From positions 1 through 61,083 of the forward strand of contig CANGYQ010000014.1 in NCBI GenBank assembly GCA_947458745.1: a stretch of DNA of 61,083 nucleotides, written 5' to 3'. The position numbers and the translations under genes were made by a program. The stretch's first letter is position 1; each line of letters opens with the position of its first letter. This stretch comes from Bryobacteraceae bacterium (GTDB taxonomy: Bacteria > Acidobacteriota > Terriglobia > Bryobacterales > Bryobacteraceae). The notes beneath the pieces were generated by a model, which did not search any database, was not told the origin of the DNA, and saw only the letters and a program-made list of their open reading frames with translations. This document shows, in pieces, positions 18,452-27,029 of the stretch.

Positions 18452-19759
18452 ATGGCAACAGTGATCAGCATGACCCAGAATGAGAATCTCAGCGACGTCC
18501 TTCGGCAAAGGCGGCTGGAACCGCCCCCCCGCAGTCCCGTGAATCAAGATGAGGCCGGAGACGGACAGCGCGCCGCTCGCCGCGAGGCCTTCGAGCGGCT
18601 GCACCAGGAACGCCAGGAAGCGCGCCACAATGCCCGCCGCAGACTGCTGGGTCTGCGGGTGCAGCCCGACCCCAGCCCAGCTCCCGTGGCCGTAGTCGCC
18701 CCAGCCGAGACCGTGACACCACGGCTGGATCAACTGGATGGCCAATTGGCCGCTCTCGATGCTCGTGTTGAAACCCTGGACGGTTACGTCCCGAAGATCG
18801 ACAGCAACTTCGTCAAGCTCGATAGTCAGATCTCGACGATTGACGGGCAGATCCTGAATCTGGAGCGCCAGTCTGTCAAGGCGGACCGGCAGGTTAGCGG
18901 GTTGGACAACCGCGTGGGCCATTTGGACGGCGAAGTCAGCCGCATCGGCGGCCAGTTGACCCAGATGGAAGAACAGATCGGTTCACTGGATGGCGAGTTG
19001 ACAGCATCCCTGGCTACTTATGACGAGCGATTAGGGCGGTTAGAACACGATTTCGGTCTACTGAATGATCAGCCGGCCACCGCCGCCGAAGCAGACCCTC
19101 GAGTTTCGGCAATGGAATCCGATGTCCAAGCGATGCGCGATAGGATCGGCGACTTGGCCAGCCAGATCAATCCCTTTGATGAGCAGTTCGACCAGATTCG
19201 GGCCGAGTTGCGGCGCCTGGACGAGTCGCTTGATGCCATCGGTGGGGACGCGTCGCAAACCGGTGACCGGTCCGCCAGTATGGATGCCGACTTCAATCGG
19301 CTTGCCACTCTGGTGGAGGTGGTGGCAGGTGAGTTGAAGCGAATGCAGGACCGCGTGGAGTCCGGCAACCAGGAGCGTCTGGCCGCCCACCAGGAGACGC
19401 TGCAGTCAGTGGGCGGGTTGGACCATCGGCTGGCCACGGTGGAAGTGGCGCTGCTCCGCGTTACGCAGCAGGTGGAGGCTTCAGCGATGCCCACCGCGCC
19501 GGACACCGATCTGCATCAACGCCTCGAAGAAATGGAGGGCGCGCTGAGCCAACTCCTGCGGGTGGTCGAACAGATGCAAGTGGAGCGGGCGGCGGAACGC
19601 GCGGACCGGTTGATCCTAGCCAGCCGGGCCTCTCATTCAGACGACGAGGCGGGTGAGCCGGCCAACACGGCTGGGCCCCTGGCGAGTCTCACCAAACTGA
19701 TCACCGGACTGAAGCAGCAGGATAAGCGGGACAAGCCGGAAGAGGTCAGCCACGACTGA
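18452..19759 (+). CDS. Long heptad-repeat coiled-coil protein, function unknown
   Basis: 435 residues, not assigned to a named family. Residues 1-85 are polar and Arg-rich. From about residue 88 there are at least 16 consecutive seven-residue units of pattern hydrophobic-x-x-hydrophobic-Asp-x-x (LAALDAR VETLDGY and so on), then a less regular coiled coil to about residue 380 and a charged tail. There is no signal peptide or membrane segment. The register predicts a very long, regular rod, as in structural or partition-type filament proteins. An in-frame ATG at 18470 is an alternative start. A hairpin lies just after the stop. Confidence 0.75.
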   Translation: MATVISMTQNENLSDVLRQRRLEPPPRSPVNQDEAGDGQRAARREAFERLHQERQEARHNARRRLLGLRVQPDPSPAPVAVVAPAETVTPRLDQLDGQLAALDARVETLDGYVPKIDSNFVKLDSQISTIDGQILNLERQSVKADRQVSGLDNRVGHLDGEVSRIGGQLTQMEEQIGSLDGELTASLATYDERLGRLEHDFGLLNDQPATAAEADPRVSAMESDVQAMRDRIGDLASQINPFDEQFDQIRAELRRLDESLDAIGGDASQTGDRSASMDADFNRLATLVEVVAGELKRMQDRVESGNQERLAAHQETLQSVGGLDHRLATVEVALLRVTQQVEASAMPTAPDTDLHQRLEEMEGALSQLLRVVEQMQVERAAERADRLILASRASHSDDEAGEPANTAGPLASLTKLITGLKQQDKRDKPEEVSHD

Positions 19760-19784
19760 CCCCAGGCCGGCCCCACCAGGGAAA

Positions 19785-19808
19785 TGGCTCACCGGAAGGG
19801 GTGAGCCA
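19785..19808 (+). other. Perfect 9-bp stem hairpin after the coiled-coil gene
   Basis: TGGCTCACC pairs exactly with GGTGAGCCA around a six-base loop, 25 bp after the stop. There is no T-run, so it may be an mRNA 3' stabiliser or a weak bidirectional terminator. The rest of 19809-20042 shows no gene. Confidence 0.5.
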
Positions 19809-20042
19809 CGTGCCTATGGTGAGTGCGGAAAGTAGTGGGTGGCCGCTGCGGGAGATAGCCTCAGCTTCATGCAACACCGGTGCCAACGCGTGCGATAGCT
19901 GCTCCAGGCCGTAAGGCTGTCTTTCCAGATATCTCGCCCACGTCCCTTCTAGCTGAAGGGGCTGGCCGGCCTCCGCCCCTAATCCACCATTGGTGCCCAG
20001 GGCGCGGCGGCCCGACCGGTGCGCGTCGTAGCATCGTCGGCA

Positions 20043-20465
20043 TCATTTGGCATCGACCAGCGTACCGCCCAGTTCTTCCACTTGAGTTTTCAACTGGTTA
20101 ATGTCGCTGCTTCGGAGGGAATCGGTTTGGGCGGCAGCACCCGCAGTGTTCCAGTGCAACTGGCTGGCCACCGATTCAAGCTGCTCCTGCAGGCCTTGGA
20201 AGTCGTTCGACAACGAGTAGGTTTGGGCCTTCTTCTGCAACAGATCCTGCATCTTGTAGGCAGTGGCCAGATAATCGTACTCAAGGTCCCGCGGATCCTC
20301 TGCCGAAAGAATCTCCCGGCTCAACTGCACCAGTCGCCGGTGGCACTGCTCAATCTGCTCCTGGGCGTCGTAGGCGGACGTCTTCTTGTGAAGCAGGTCC
20401 TCGATTTGGTAAGACAGCGCGAGGTAATCCTCTTCAAGATCGCGAGCGTTCTGATTGACGGGCAT
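20043..20465 (-). CDS. Small helical protein with internal two-fold repeat, unknown function
   Basis: 140 residues from ATG 20465, preceded by AGAGGAAG at a good distance. The sequence contains a clear internal duplication: DLEEDYLALSYQIEDLLHKK and DLEYDYLATAYKMQDLLQKK, each followed by a helical stretch, predicting two helical hairpins. There is no signal peptide. It faces the coiled-coil gene convergently. I do not recognise the family. Confidence 0.65.
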   Translation of the reverse strand: MPVNQNARDLEEDYLALSYQIEDLLHKKTSAYDAQEQIEQCHRRLVQLSREILSAEDPRDLEYDYLATAYKMQDLLQKKAQTYSLSNDFQGLQEQLESVASQLHWNTAGAAAQTDSLRSSDINQLKTQVEELGGTLVDAK

Positions 20466-21025
20466 GAAACATCTTCCTCTACTTCCAGTACGTATCGGTC
20501 TGTGGGTGGCCAATCGTGAATGCCGTAGCTTAGGGAAGCGACGGTGAGTCGCATGGGATCAAAAGCGGCAGTATTGATGCAGTGACGGGAGCATGGTTCC
20601 GGCTAGAGCGGAAGGATGCAAGCCACAATCCTGGTTCCCGCCCGCCGCGAGCCCGTTGGCTCCCAGATTGGCTCCCCGCCTTTCGCCAGTTTCTTGGCGT
20701 TGCCCTTCGGCCCGGTGCTCAATCCGCGATGATTCCGGCGTCGGGTATACCGCTTGCGCGCTAAAATGCCAAAGCCCATGCCCATATCTGATTTCAGGTA
20801 AACCTCGCCTCAGCGACGAGCTCCTTCGACGGCAAAATGTGGGTGATTGACGGGTTGCTGTCACGGATGGCGGATCAAGTTTTGGGATTGCGGGCACTGG
20901 TTCGACGAGCGCGTGCTCTCGCCCGTGGCCATACGGGCCACCCACCATCAATTCGCGAAGAAATGATGGGAGCCTGCAGCGCGAGGCCGCAAGCTCTCTC
21001 GATTACTGTGATGAATGGGGGTGGG
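20466..21025. other. Gene-poor gap with an integrase C-terminal remnant
   Basis: 560 bp without a credible intact gene. At 20640-20676 the + strand matches the tail of the integrase gene at 37083-37119: an eight-base block, seven divergent bases, then 21 identical bases, all without a gap. The translated frame (FPPAASPLAPRLAP) parallels the integrase end (FQPAANQLAPRLAP). This looks like the residue of a decayed relative of that integrase. Nothing else was recognised here. Confidence 0.5.
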
Positions 21026-21721
21026 TTAGGCGCGCTTACGGCGGCGAACCACCGTCACGAGACCGCCAAGGCCGAGGGCGAGGGCACCGTAAAAACTGGG
21101 TTCAGGAACGACCTCAGCGACCAGGACGGGCGCATAATCGGTAAAGCTCGGCAAGACAGTGTCTGGATACCAGTGTTGTTGAGCTCCGTAGTTGATACCA
21201 CCTACCACATAGATCGTGTCGCCAGCAGACACCCCCATGGTACTGATCGGCATCATCACTTCCCAGACGCGGTGTCCCGTTGCGAACGAATCCATCGCCT
21301 GAAGGGTAGGGTCAATTGAGCCTTGAAGAACGGTGTTGATCCTGAAGGCCGACGCCAACCCATTCATCGTGCCGGAGGGGCCATCACCTCCCCACGCTGC
21401 TGCGGTTGTCGACTGTTGGAACTCGACGCCGGGAGAGGTGCCATAGCCACCATTCGCCTTCCAAACTCCAAAGCCCAAGAGGTTTCCGATCATGTTACCC
21501 GAGGCGTTGGGATCCCAACCCGTGATATCGAACGCCCCATAGATGAAGTTCGTGTCAGCGCGAAGAAAGGCCGTACCTCCGCCGTTACCGATTGTGTAGG
21601 TAGCGGCTCCAGCCCATTCCCCCGCGGTGATCGTCCCATCGATGATTGTTGGGACATTTGCCATCGCCGAGGCGGCCCCAAACATCGCGAGTGTCGTTGT
21701 CAGCAGTGCCCTTGCGGTCAT
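21026..21721 (-). CDS. Exported PEP-CTERM sorting-domain protein
   Basis: 231 residues. A signal peptide (ALLTTTLAMFGAASAMA) is followed by a beta-rich, Gly/Thr/Trp-rich domain (TIIDGTITAGEWAGAATYTI, resembling the start of CBM9-like or secreted sugar-binding domains). A typical C-terminal sorting signal follows: VPEPSFYG, a hydrophobic helix ALALGLGGLVTVV, then RRRKRA. PEP-CTERM proteins are processed by exosortase/archaeosortase-type enzymes, and none is encoded in this window. Upstream lies an unusually AT-rich region, possibly holding its promoter. Confidence 0.85.
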   Translation of the reverse strand: MTARALLTTTLAMFGAASAMANVPTIIDGTITAGEWAGAATYTIGNGGGTAFLRADTNFIYGAFDITGWDPNASGNMIGNLLGFGVWKANGGYGTSPGVEFQQSTTAAAWGGDGPSGTMNGLASAFRINTVLQGSIDPTLQAMDSFATGHRVWEVMMPISTMGVSAGDTIYVVGGINYGAQQHWYPDTVLPSFTDYAPVLVAEVVPEPSFYGALALGLGGLVTVVRRRKRA

Positions 21722-21912
21722 TGATCAAATCCCATCCATTCTTGCAATAAACATTCGCCCTACATTAAACCGGCATTATGCCTAGATTATGTGGTGGCTG
21801 GTGCCTGATGTCAATGGTCTTGCCTCGATTAAGATGTTTGGATCGGACGAAAACACTGTATGTTAGTACTACTACGTATAGTATTACAAGTAATAAATAA
21901 CTAGGAAAGGCA
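21722..21912. other. AT-rich intergenic stretch
   Basis: Part of the 517-bp gap 21722-22238. By hand count, 21841-21900 has 18 G/C of 60 (30%), far below the surrounding sequence. It contains short inverted motifs around TACTACGTATAGTA. It may be the promoter region of the PEP-CTERM gene or foreign DNA. Confidence 0.5.
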
Positions 21913-22059
21913 TTATTCTTTCAGGCGCCCCTCCAGTTCAAAGATTTCTCTTCCACTCTCCGATTCCGATTTCGTCTTGGCAACCTCGAAGTGCCAGCGC
22001 CGCGTCGCTCCGGCGCCTGATCGGTTCCCTCTGGAATGGTAATCGCCTTCCTTCCGGAA
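21913..22059 (-). pseudogene. Possible 5'-truncated gene fragment, unrecognised
   Basis: A minus-strand frame of 48 codons, open from a TGA at about 22060-22062 and ending in TAA at 21913, with no start codon. The translation (RRWHFEVAKTKSESESGREI, then FELEGRLKE) has a coding-like charge pattern. A different frame just upstream (VRIPLNTFNDSGRKAITIPE) also looks coding, which would fit a frameshifted small gene. I cannot name a family. Confidence 0.25.
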
Positions 22060-22238
22060 TCATTGAAGGTGTTAAGAGGAATCCGCACCCTCACCTGTAA
22101 GCTGAACGTAGTACCGAAGCCATCGATTCAAGTGTGTCGTTTGCGGCCTCGTGGCCAACATGGAAGGCGTCGCTATTGGCGGCAAATGGTTCGCGGGCCC
22201 GTTGTTTGGCCCGAAAAACATGAATGCCATCTGCGTCC

Positions 22239-24560
22239 CTACAACCGCGCCAGCAATGCCCTGATCTTAGGCTCTTCGGCCGCGCTCGGTTTCGCCGCCA
22301 GCGCCGCTTCCAGTTCCACGCGGGCCTTTTGCTTATCGCCCTTTTGAAAGAATGCTGTCCCCAGGTGATACCGGAGCGTCGCATTGCCCGGGTCACTCTT
22401 CACCAGATTCTGCAACGTTGGCAGGGCACTGTCGATCCTATTCTTCTTGACGTAGATCCAGGCAAGGGTATCCCGCAGCGAAGTCTTCAGTCTGGCGTCG
22501 GTGGCATACTGCAACCCACGCTGGGCGTAGATCAACGCCTCATCCGGGTTCTCCCCGGAATCAGCCATCAGGTACGCCAAGTCATTGAGCGCGTCTGCAT
22601 TCTTCGGATCGGCCTCGAGCAGACGCCGGTATCGTGCCTTGGCGTCGTCTATCCGCCCCGCCGCCACCAGAGTCCGCGCGAGCATCAAAGCTGCCGGCAT
22701 GGATTTCGGATCGGCGCTGACCACCTTCTGGATCACGCCCAACGCTGCCGTACTATCGCCCTTGGCCTGATAGGCCGCAGCTAAAGATAGTTGCACAGCG
22801 GTTGATCCCGGCGCCGCCGCAGCCAATTGAGTGTACTGGTCAACGACAACATCGTAGTTCCTGGACGCCGCCGCAATTCTCGCCAACACCTGGCGCAGGC
22901 CCGGGGAATTCGGATTACGCTTCAGTTCCTCCTGAATCATCTGGATCGCCTTAGGTCCCTGGCCCAGCCCCCGCAGCGACTCAGCCAAACCCGCTAGCAC
23001 TTCAGGATCCTTCGAGAGCGGTCCCTCAATTTGTCGGAAAGTGGCTTCAGCTTCCCTGTACTTATGCTCGGCGATGTCCAGAACTCCCAACCGGAAACGC
23101 ACCTGCGGTGCCTTCGGATACTGATCGATCAGCCGGTTCAGTTCCGCCCGCGCGCTCCGGTATTGGCCTGCGGCCGTTAGACAAGATGCATGAAGAAGTT
23201 CTGCCTGCGCATCCTGGGGAGCCACAGCAATAACTTCTTCGGCAACTTGAAGTGCCTCCGCCGCCTTTCCCTGAGAAAGGTAGGACTGAGCCAAAGAGTA
23301 GCGCGCCGGCAGGTACGCACGGTTGGCCTTCGCCGCCGTAATCCATTCGAGGCGCGCACCATTCTGGTCACCTTTCCTCGCCAAAGCAATGCCAGTCTGG
23401 AAATGGAGAGTAAGATCGTCCGGCCGCTTTTTCGATTGCGCCTGGAGTTCCTCAATCGCATGATCCAGATTCTCCGGCTTGCCTTCATCCAGCCATGCCA
23501 GTGCACGCATGAGTTTGGCCTCATCGTCCGCAGGCTGATCCTTCAGCATCGCATCGATCTGCTGGAACGCCTCGGGCAGTTTCTTCTGCGAGGCAAGGAT
23601 TGGCACGATTCGCTTTCGATACGTATTCCGGCTGGCGGATGGCGCCGACCCCAGACCGGTATTGAATTGCTGGAGCGCGAGATCGGGCTTGCCCACCGAA
23701 GCATAGAAATCACCTGCGATCAACCGGCCATCCGGGAAATCCATCGGACTCGCAAAAAGCTTCGCGAGAGCGGCATCCACTTCGGGCGGTTTTTGCCTAG
23801 CGGCATAATACCGGGCCAGTTCGACAATGTACGCGGCCTGTTTCGGATTCTTGGCGACTTTGAGCTTCAAGATATTCTCGGCGGCGTCCTTCTTCCCCGC
23901 AGTTTCATACTGTGCGTACAGAAAATCATATGCCGCCCCGAACGCCTTATCTTTCTCAACCAGGCCATGGGCCAGACTGAGGCCTTCCTCTGCCTGACCA
24001 TTCTGAACCAGTGCCCGGGCGAGTCCGAGTTGCGCGTCTGGATTGCCGGGTTTCGCCGCAGCCGCTTTGCGGAGAAGAAGTACGGCATCAGCGGGCTTCT
24101 TATCCAGGAGAGCAATCGCACCCTTAATCAAATTGCCATCGAAACTATCCGGGGCCTTCCTCAGCAGCATCCCGGCGGACTTCGACGCCTGATCATAGAG
24201 TTGCTGCGGATGCCGTGGATCTGCGTTGTAGATACTCAGCGAGAGTTGCCCCAACCGGGCGATGGCTTCCGTATTGGCTGGCATCAGTTCCACGGCGCGC
24301 ACCAGTTCCTGATAAGCCGTCCCCATCTCATTTCGCTTCAGATCTAGCAACGCAAGCCGATAGTGAGCTTCCCCGAGCTTGGGATCTTTCTGGATCGCCT
24401 TCTGATACTCAATTCGAGCGTCCCCGTACTTGCCTGTGTCGGCGAAGTGATTGCCGCGGTCGACATAGGATTGGGCGCTACCGCCGCATCCGGCGATGCC
24501 CAGGGCACAGAATAAGACCCTGAACAGGCATTGATTTCGTGAATTTGGTGACATTGACAT
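22239..24560 (-). CDS. TPR-repeat lipoprotein, PrsK-like (exosortase-associated type)
   Basis: 773 residues from ATG 24560 (MSMSPNSRNQ); the frame is open to 24623 but that part lacks a signal. The lipobox is FCALGIAGC, giving a lipid-anchored protein. The rest is an array of about twenty tetratricopeptide repeats (for example YGDARIEYQKAIQKDPKLGE, YQAKGDSTAALGVIQKVVSA, NADALNDLAYLMADSGENPD). A long TPR lipoprotein with this N-terminus resembles PrsK, which accompanies PEP-CTERM/exosortase polysaccharide loci, and the PEP-CTERM gene nearby fits that. No exosortase or EPS genes are in view, so the link is tentative. Confidence 0.8.
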   Translation of the reverse strand: MSMSPNSRNQCLFRVLFCALGIAGCGGSAQSYVDRGNHFADTGKYGDARIEYQKAIQKDPKLGEAHYRLALLDLKRNEMGTAYQELVRAVELMPANTEAIARLGQLSLSIYNADPRHPQQLYDQASKSAGMLLRKAPDSFDGNLIKGAIALLDKKPADAVLLLRKAAAAKPGNPDAQLGLARALVQNGQAEEGLSLAHGLVEKDKAFGAAYDFLYAQYETAGKKDAAENILKLKVAKNPKQAAYIVELARYYAARQKPPEVDAALAKLFASPMDFPDGRLIAGDFYASVGKPDLALQQFNTGLGSAPSASRNTYRKRIVPILASQKKLPEAFQQIDAMLKDQPADDEAKLMRALAWLDEGKPENLDHAIEELQAQSKKRPDDLTLHFQTGIALARKGDQNGARLEWITAAKANRAYLPARYSLAQSYLSQGKAAEALQVAEEVIAVAPQDAQAELLHASCLTAAGQYRSARAELNRLIDQYPKAPQVRFRLGVLDIAEHKYREAEATFRQIEGPLSKDPEVLAGLAESLRGLGQGPKAIQMIQEELKRNPNSPGLRQVLARIAAASRNYDVVVDQYTQLAAAAPGSTAVQLSLAAAYQAKGDSTAALGVIQKVVSADPKSMPAALMLARTLVAAGRIDDAKARYRRLLEADPKNADALNDLAYLMADSGENPDEALIYAQRGLQYATDARLKTSLRDTLAWIYVKKNRIDSALPTLQNLVKSDPGNATLRYHLGTAFFQKGDKQKARVELEAALAAKPSAAEEPKIRALLARL

Positions 24561-24817
24561 CGTTGACCGGCCTAAATGCTGAATATCGTTCAATGGACGA
24601 AACCGAACGATCTCCGCCTCCATGATACGCTTCTAGGCCATCCAGTACAGGTCCATTGGGCACTGGTCCAGCGGGAAGGCGGATTGGACCAGGTTCTCGC
24701 CAGTTCTCCTCCCGCCACTCGGCTCCGCCGTAGGCGGTTGGTGCTGTTTTCGATCCCGTGGTTACTCGATCGGCAACTCCGACGCCCGCCAGCGACACCG
24801 CCAGCAAGGATCAATTG

Positions 24818-24892
24818 CAATAGGCTATTCCGCTTGTGTCGTTTGCAAGGCGTGCGCCCGTAGCTCAGCCGGATAGAGCATTTGGCTTCGAA
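24818..24892 (+). repeat. Left att repeat: flank plus first 39 nt of tRNA-Arg
   Basis: This 75-bp sequence matches 37159-37233 at 72 positions without gaps. The last 39 nt (24854-24892) are identical to the 5' half of the intact tRNA-Arg gene, ending in the anticodon loop CTTCGAA; beyond it the sequences diverge completely. The first 36 bp match the stretch between the integrase stop and the tRNA. This is the expected footprint of tyrosine-integrase recombination in a tRNA anticodon loop. By itself the fragment cannot fold as a tRNA. Confidence 0.88.
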
Positions 24893-24997
24893 TGACCTAG
24901 ACGGGTTTCTCACCCTGTCCGCTGCTTATTGTCTTCAGTTATTTGCGCTCACTCCTACTTGGCTTCTGTCCACGCTTTCGCAATGGTTCCATCCGTT

Positions 24998-25019
24998 TGG
25001 CTTCCAGATGGGCTCCCAG
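24998..25019 (+). other. Possible second integrase-tail remnant
   Basis: 22 nt that match the integrase tail at 37099-37120 with two mismatches; the frame reads LASRWAPSELAP, parallel to LAPRLAP. Short, so only suggestive. The rest of 24893-25121 shows no gene. Confidence 0.3.
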
Positions 25020-25121
25020 CGAATTGGCGCCGATGTCATGGGGCAGGCGAACGTGCTCTCTCTTGTTGTGTGTGCCGACCCAACCATTGCCGCTCCGCTT
25101 GGCGCTAGGTCGGCGGATCCA

Positions 25122-25358
25122 TCAACCGTTGGGCGCAGCAGCTCGACGACGGACATAAAGCGTGCATGGATACCAATCAAGCCAGAATCGTGGGGCCTCT
25201 ACGAGCAGTTCATCTGATTCGCCGACGATGTCGTTTTGATCGAACGCCGCACTGGGCATCTCGACCAGCTCTCCTTCGTCGAGCTCATAGCGCGGTCCGC
25301 CGTCCTCTTCCTCAATGGCCATGCACTCGGCTTCGGAGATTAGCGTCTTCACCGCCAG
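25122..25358 (-). pseudogene. Uma2-family (DUF820) N-terminal remnant
   Basis: The minus-strand frame reads VKTLISEAECMAIEEEDGG, then PRYELDEGELVEMPSAAFDQ and a short degraded tail. This is the characteristic start of Uma2 (DUF820) proteins, PD-(D/E)xK nuclease-like proteins that are numerous in Solibacter-type genomes. The usual ATG position is CTG (25358) and only about 60-80 residues remain of roughly 190, so it is a truncated relic at the element's left end. Confidence 0.55.
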
Positions 25359-25421
25359 CCATGCGTCGAGAATAGCGCCAGCGGACGAGCGGGCGCAGGA
25401 ATACGCTAGGGTCAAGAGGGC

Positions 25422-26405
25422 ATGTCTCGCAGCAAACTGATAAGTGTCGTCGTGTTGGGCTTCGCCTTGGTAGTGCTGCTGGCCGTCAGCGCGGCGGTGC
25501 TGGGTTATCGCGGATCGTGGTCGATCCACGAGAACGCCCAGGAGTTGGTGCGGGAACATCTGGTGCAATCCGGGCGCGGCGCGGAACTGGAAAATCGCAT
25601 CGAGTCCGAATCGCAAGAGCTGCTGGATGAACTGGTGTGGATGCTGGGTCTATGCAGCGTTCTGGCCAGTGCGTGCGCGGGCGTCACCATCTGGACCATC
25701 AACCGATCGTTCCGCAAGATGGAATGGCAGGCGCAGGAGCTGCAGCGCGTCTCCTGGCACATGATCGAGAGCAACGAACAGATCGCGCGCCGCTTCTCCC
25801 ATGAGATGCACGACGAACTGGGCCAATCGCTGACCGGCTTGAAGAGCATGTTGAAGCGTATGCCGGCGCAGGAGTTCGACCAGCAGCGCAGCCAGTGCGT
25901 CGAGGTGCTGGAGGAGGCGCTGCGAAACGTCCGTGAACTATCGCAATTGTTGCGTCCCGTGGTGCTGGACGACTTCGGCTTGGATGCCGCGCTGCGTTGG
26001 CTCGTGGACCGTTTCTCTCAGCGGACTGGCTTAGCTATCCGCTATTCTTCCGTTCTGCCGGGGCGGCTTTCGGGAACTCTGGAAACGCAGCTGTTCCGGA
26101 TCGCGCAGGAAGCACTGACCAACGTGGCGCGCCATTCATCAGCCAAGCAGACGGTGGTGCAACTGTTGGGAGACGGGAAGACGGTCCGGCTTTTGATTGA
26201 GGACGATGGCCGTGGCTGGACCGGAGTGCCCGACAGCCACCATCCAAGCTTGGGCATGGTGGGCATGCGGGCCCGCGCGCGCCAGGTGAATGGCGAGCTG
26301 ACGGTGCAGAATAGAAGAGAGGGTGGCCTGCGCGTGGAAGTGCAAGCCCCGCTGGCGCTAGCGGCTGACACAACTGATGAAGAAGATCCGGGTATTGCTG
26401 GCTGA
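25422..26405 (+). CDS. Sensor histidine kinase, NarL/DesK type (HisKA_3)
   Basis: 327 residues from ATG 25422, with AAGAGGG just upstream. Two membrane helices (residues about 5-27 and 72-93) enclose a short 45-residue external segment, too small for a classical ligand domain. HisKA_3 follows with the dimerisation/phosphoacceptor motif SHEMHDELGQ (His130 most likely phosphorylated). Then comes a HATPase with N-box EALTNVARHSSA and G-box DDGRGW...SLGMVGMRARA. It overlaps the response regulator gene by 29 bp, so the two form one operon. It lies inside the tRNA-Arg element and may regulate the divergent porin and SulP/Dab genes. Confidence 0.9.
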   Translation: MSRSKLISVVVLGFALVVLLAVSAAVLGYRGSWSIHENAQELVREHLVQSGRGAELENRIESESQELLDELVWMLGLCSVLASACAGVTIWTINRSFRKMEWQAQELQRVSWHMIESNEQIARRFSHEMHDELGQSLTGLKSMLKRMPAQEFDQQRSQCVEVLEEALRNVRELSQLLRPVVLDDFGLDAALRWLVDRFSQRTGLAIRYSSVLPGRLSGTLETQLFRIAQEALTNVARHSSAKQTVVQLLGDGKTVRLLIEDDGRGWTGVPDSHHPSLGMVGMRARARQVNGELTVQNRREGGLRVEVQAPLALAADTTDEEDPGIAG

Positions 26406-27012
26406 CGACCACACGCTGGTGCGGCGCGGCTTTGGCATGATCATCACCTCCCAGGCGGATATGGAAGTTGTGGGGGAGGCCCACAATGGCCGAGAGGCGG
26501 TGGAGTTGGCCGAGAAGCTTCAGCCCGACGTGGTGGTGATGGATGTCTCCATGCCGGAACTGAATGGCATTGAAGGCACGCGCCGCATTGGTGATTGCTG
26601 CCCCCGCACACGGGTCCTGGCCCTCAGCATGCATCGAGACGCGGTGTATGTGCGGGAAATTCTGCGGGCGGGCGCCAAAGGGTATCTGGTGAAGGATGCT
26701 GACGACGACGCTTTGCTGGACGCGGTTCGCGCGGTGGCACGTGGTGATGGATACCTGAGCCCGGCCGTTTCAGACGCGGTGCTCAACGATTACCGCAAAC
26801 ACGTCACGAACCCCATCGACACTCTCACTACCCGGGAACGGGAGGTCCTTCAGATGATCGCGGAAGGCAAGACCAACAAGGAGATCGCCAACGTCCTGAA
26901 CCTGAGCGTCTACACGGTGGAAGCCCACCGGGGCAAGATCATGGAGAAGTTGAATCTGCACTCCACGGGCGACATTGTGCGGTTCGCCATCCGCAACGGC
27001 CTGATCACCTGA
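26377..27012 (+). CDS. LuxR/NarL-family response regulator
   Basis: 211 residues. The receiver domain has acidic pair D10/D11, phosphoacceptor Asp56 in VVVMDVSMPELNG, a switch Ser in LALSMHRDA and Lys in GYLVKDA. A C-terminal LuxR helix-turn-helix follows (LTTREREVLQMIAEGKTNKE, then TVEAHRGKIMEKL). The start lies inside the kinase gene, which couples their translation. It should be activated by that kinase and bind DNA near element promoters, but its targets are unknown. Confidence 0.92.
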   Translation: MKKIRVLLADDHTLVRRGFGMIITSQADMEVVGEAHNGREAVELAEKLQPDVVVMDVSMPELNGIEGTRRIGDCCPRTRVLALSMHRDAVYVREILRAGAKGYLVKDADDDALLDAVRAVARGDGYLSPAVSDAVLNDYRKHVTNPIDTLTTREREVLQMIAEGKTNKEIANVLNLSVYTVEAHRGKIMEKLNLHSTGDIVRFAIRNGLIT

Positions 27013-27029
27013 GTCCGGCACCGGGCTGA

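Noticed and set aside
24854..24892. A second tRNA-Arg gene
   Set aside because: Only the 5' half is present and the following bases cannot complete a cloverleaf; it is an att remnant.
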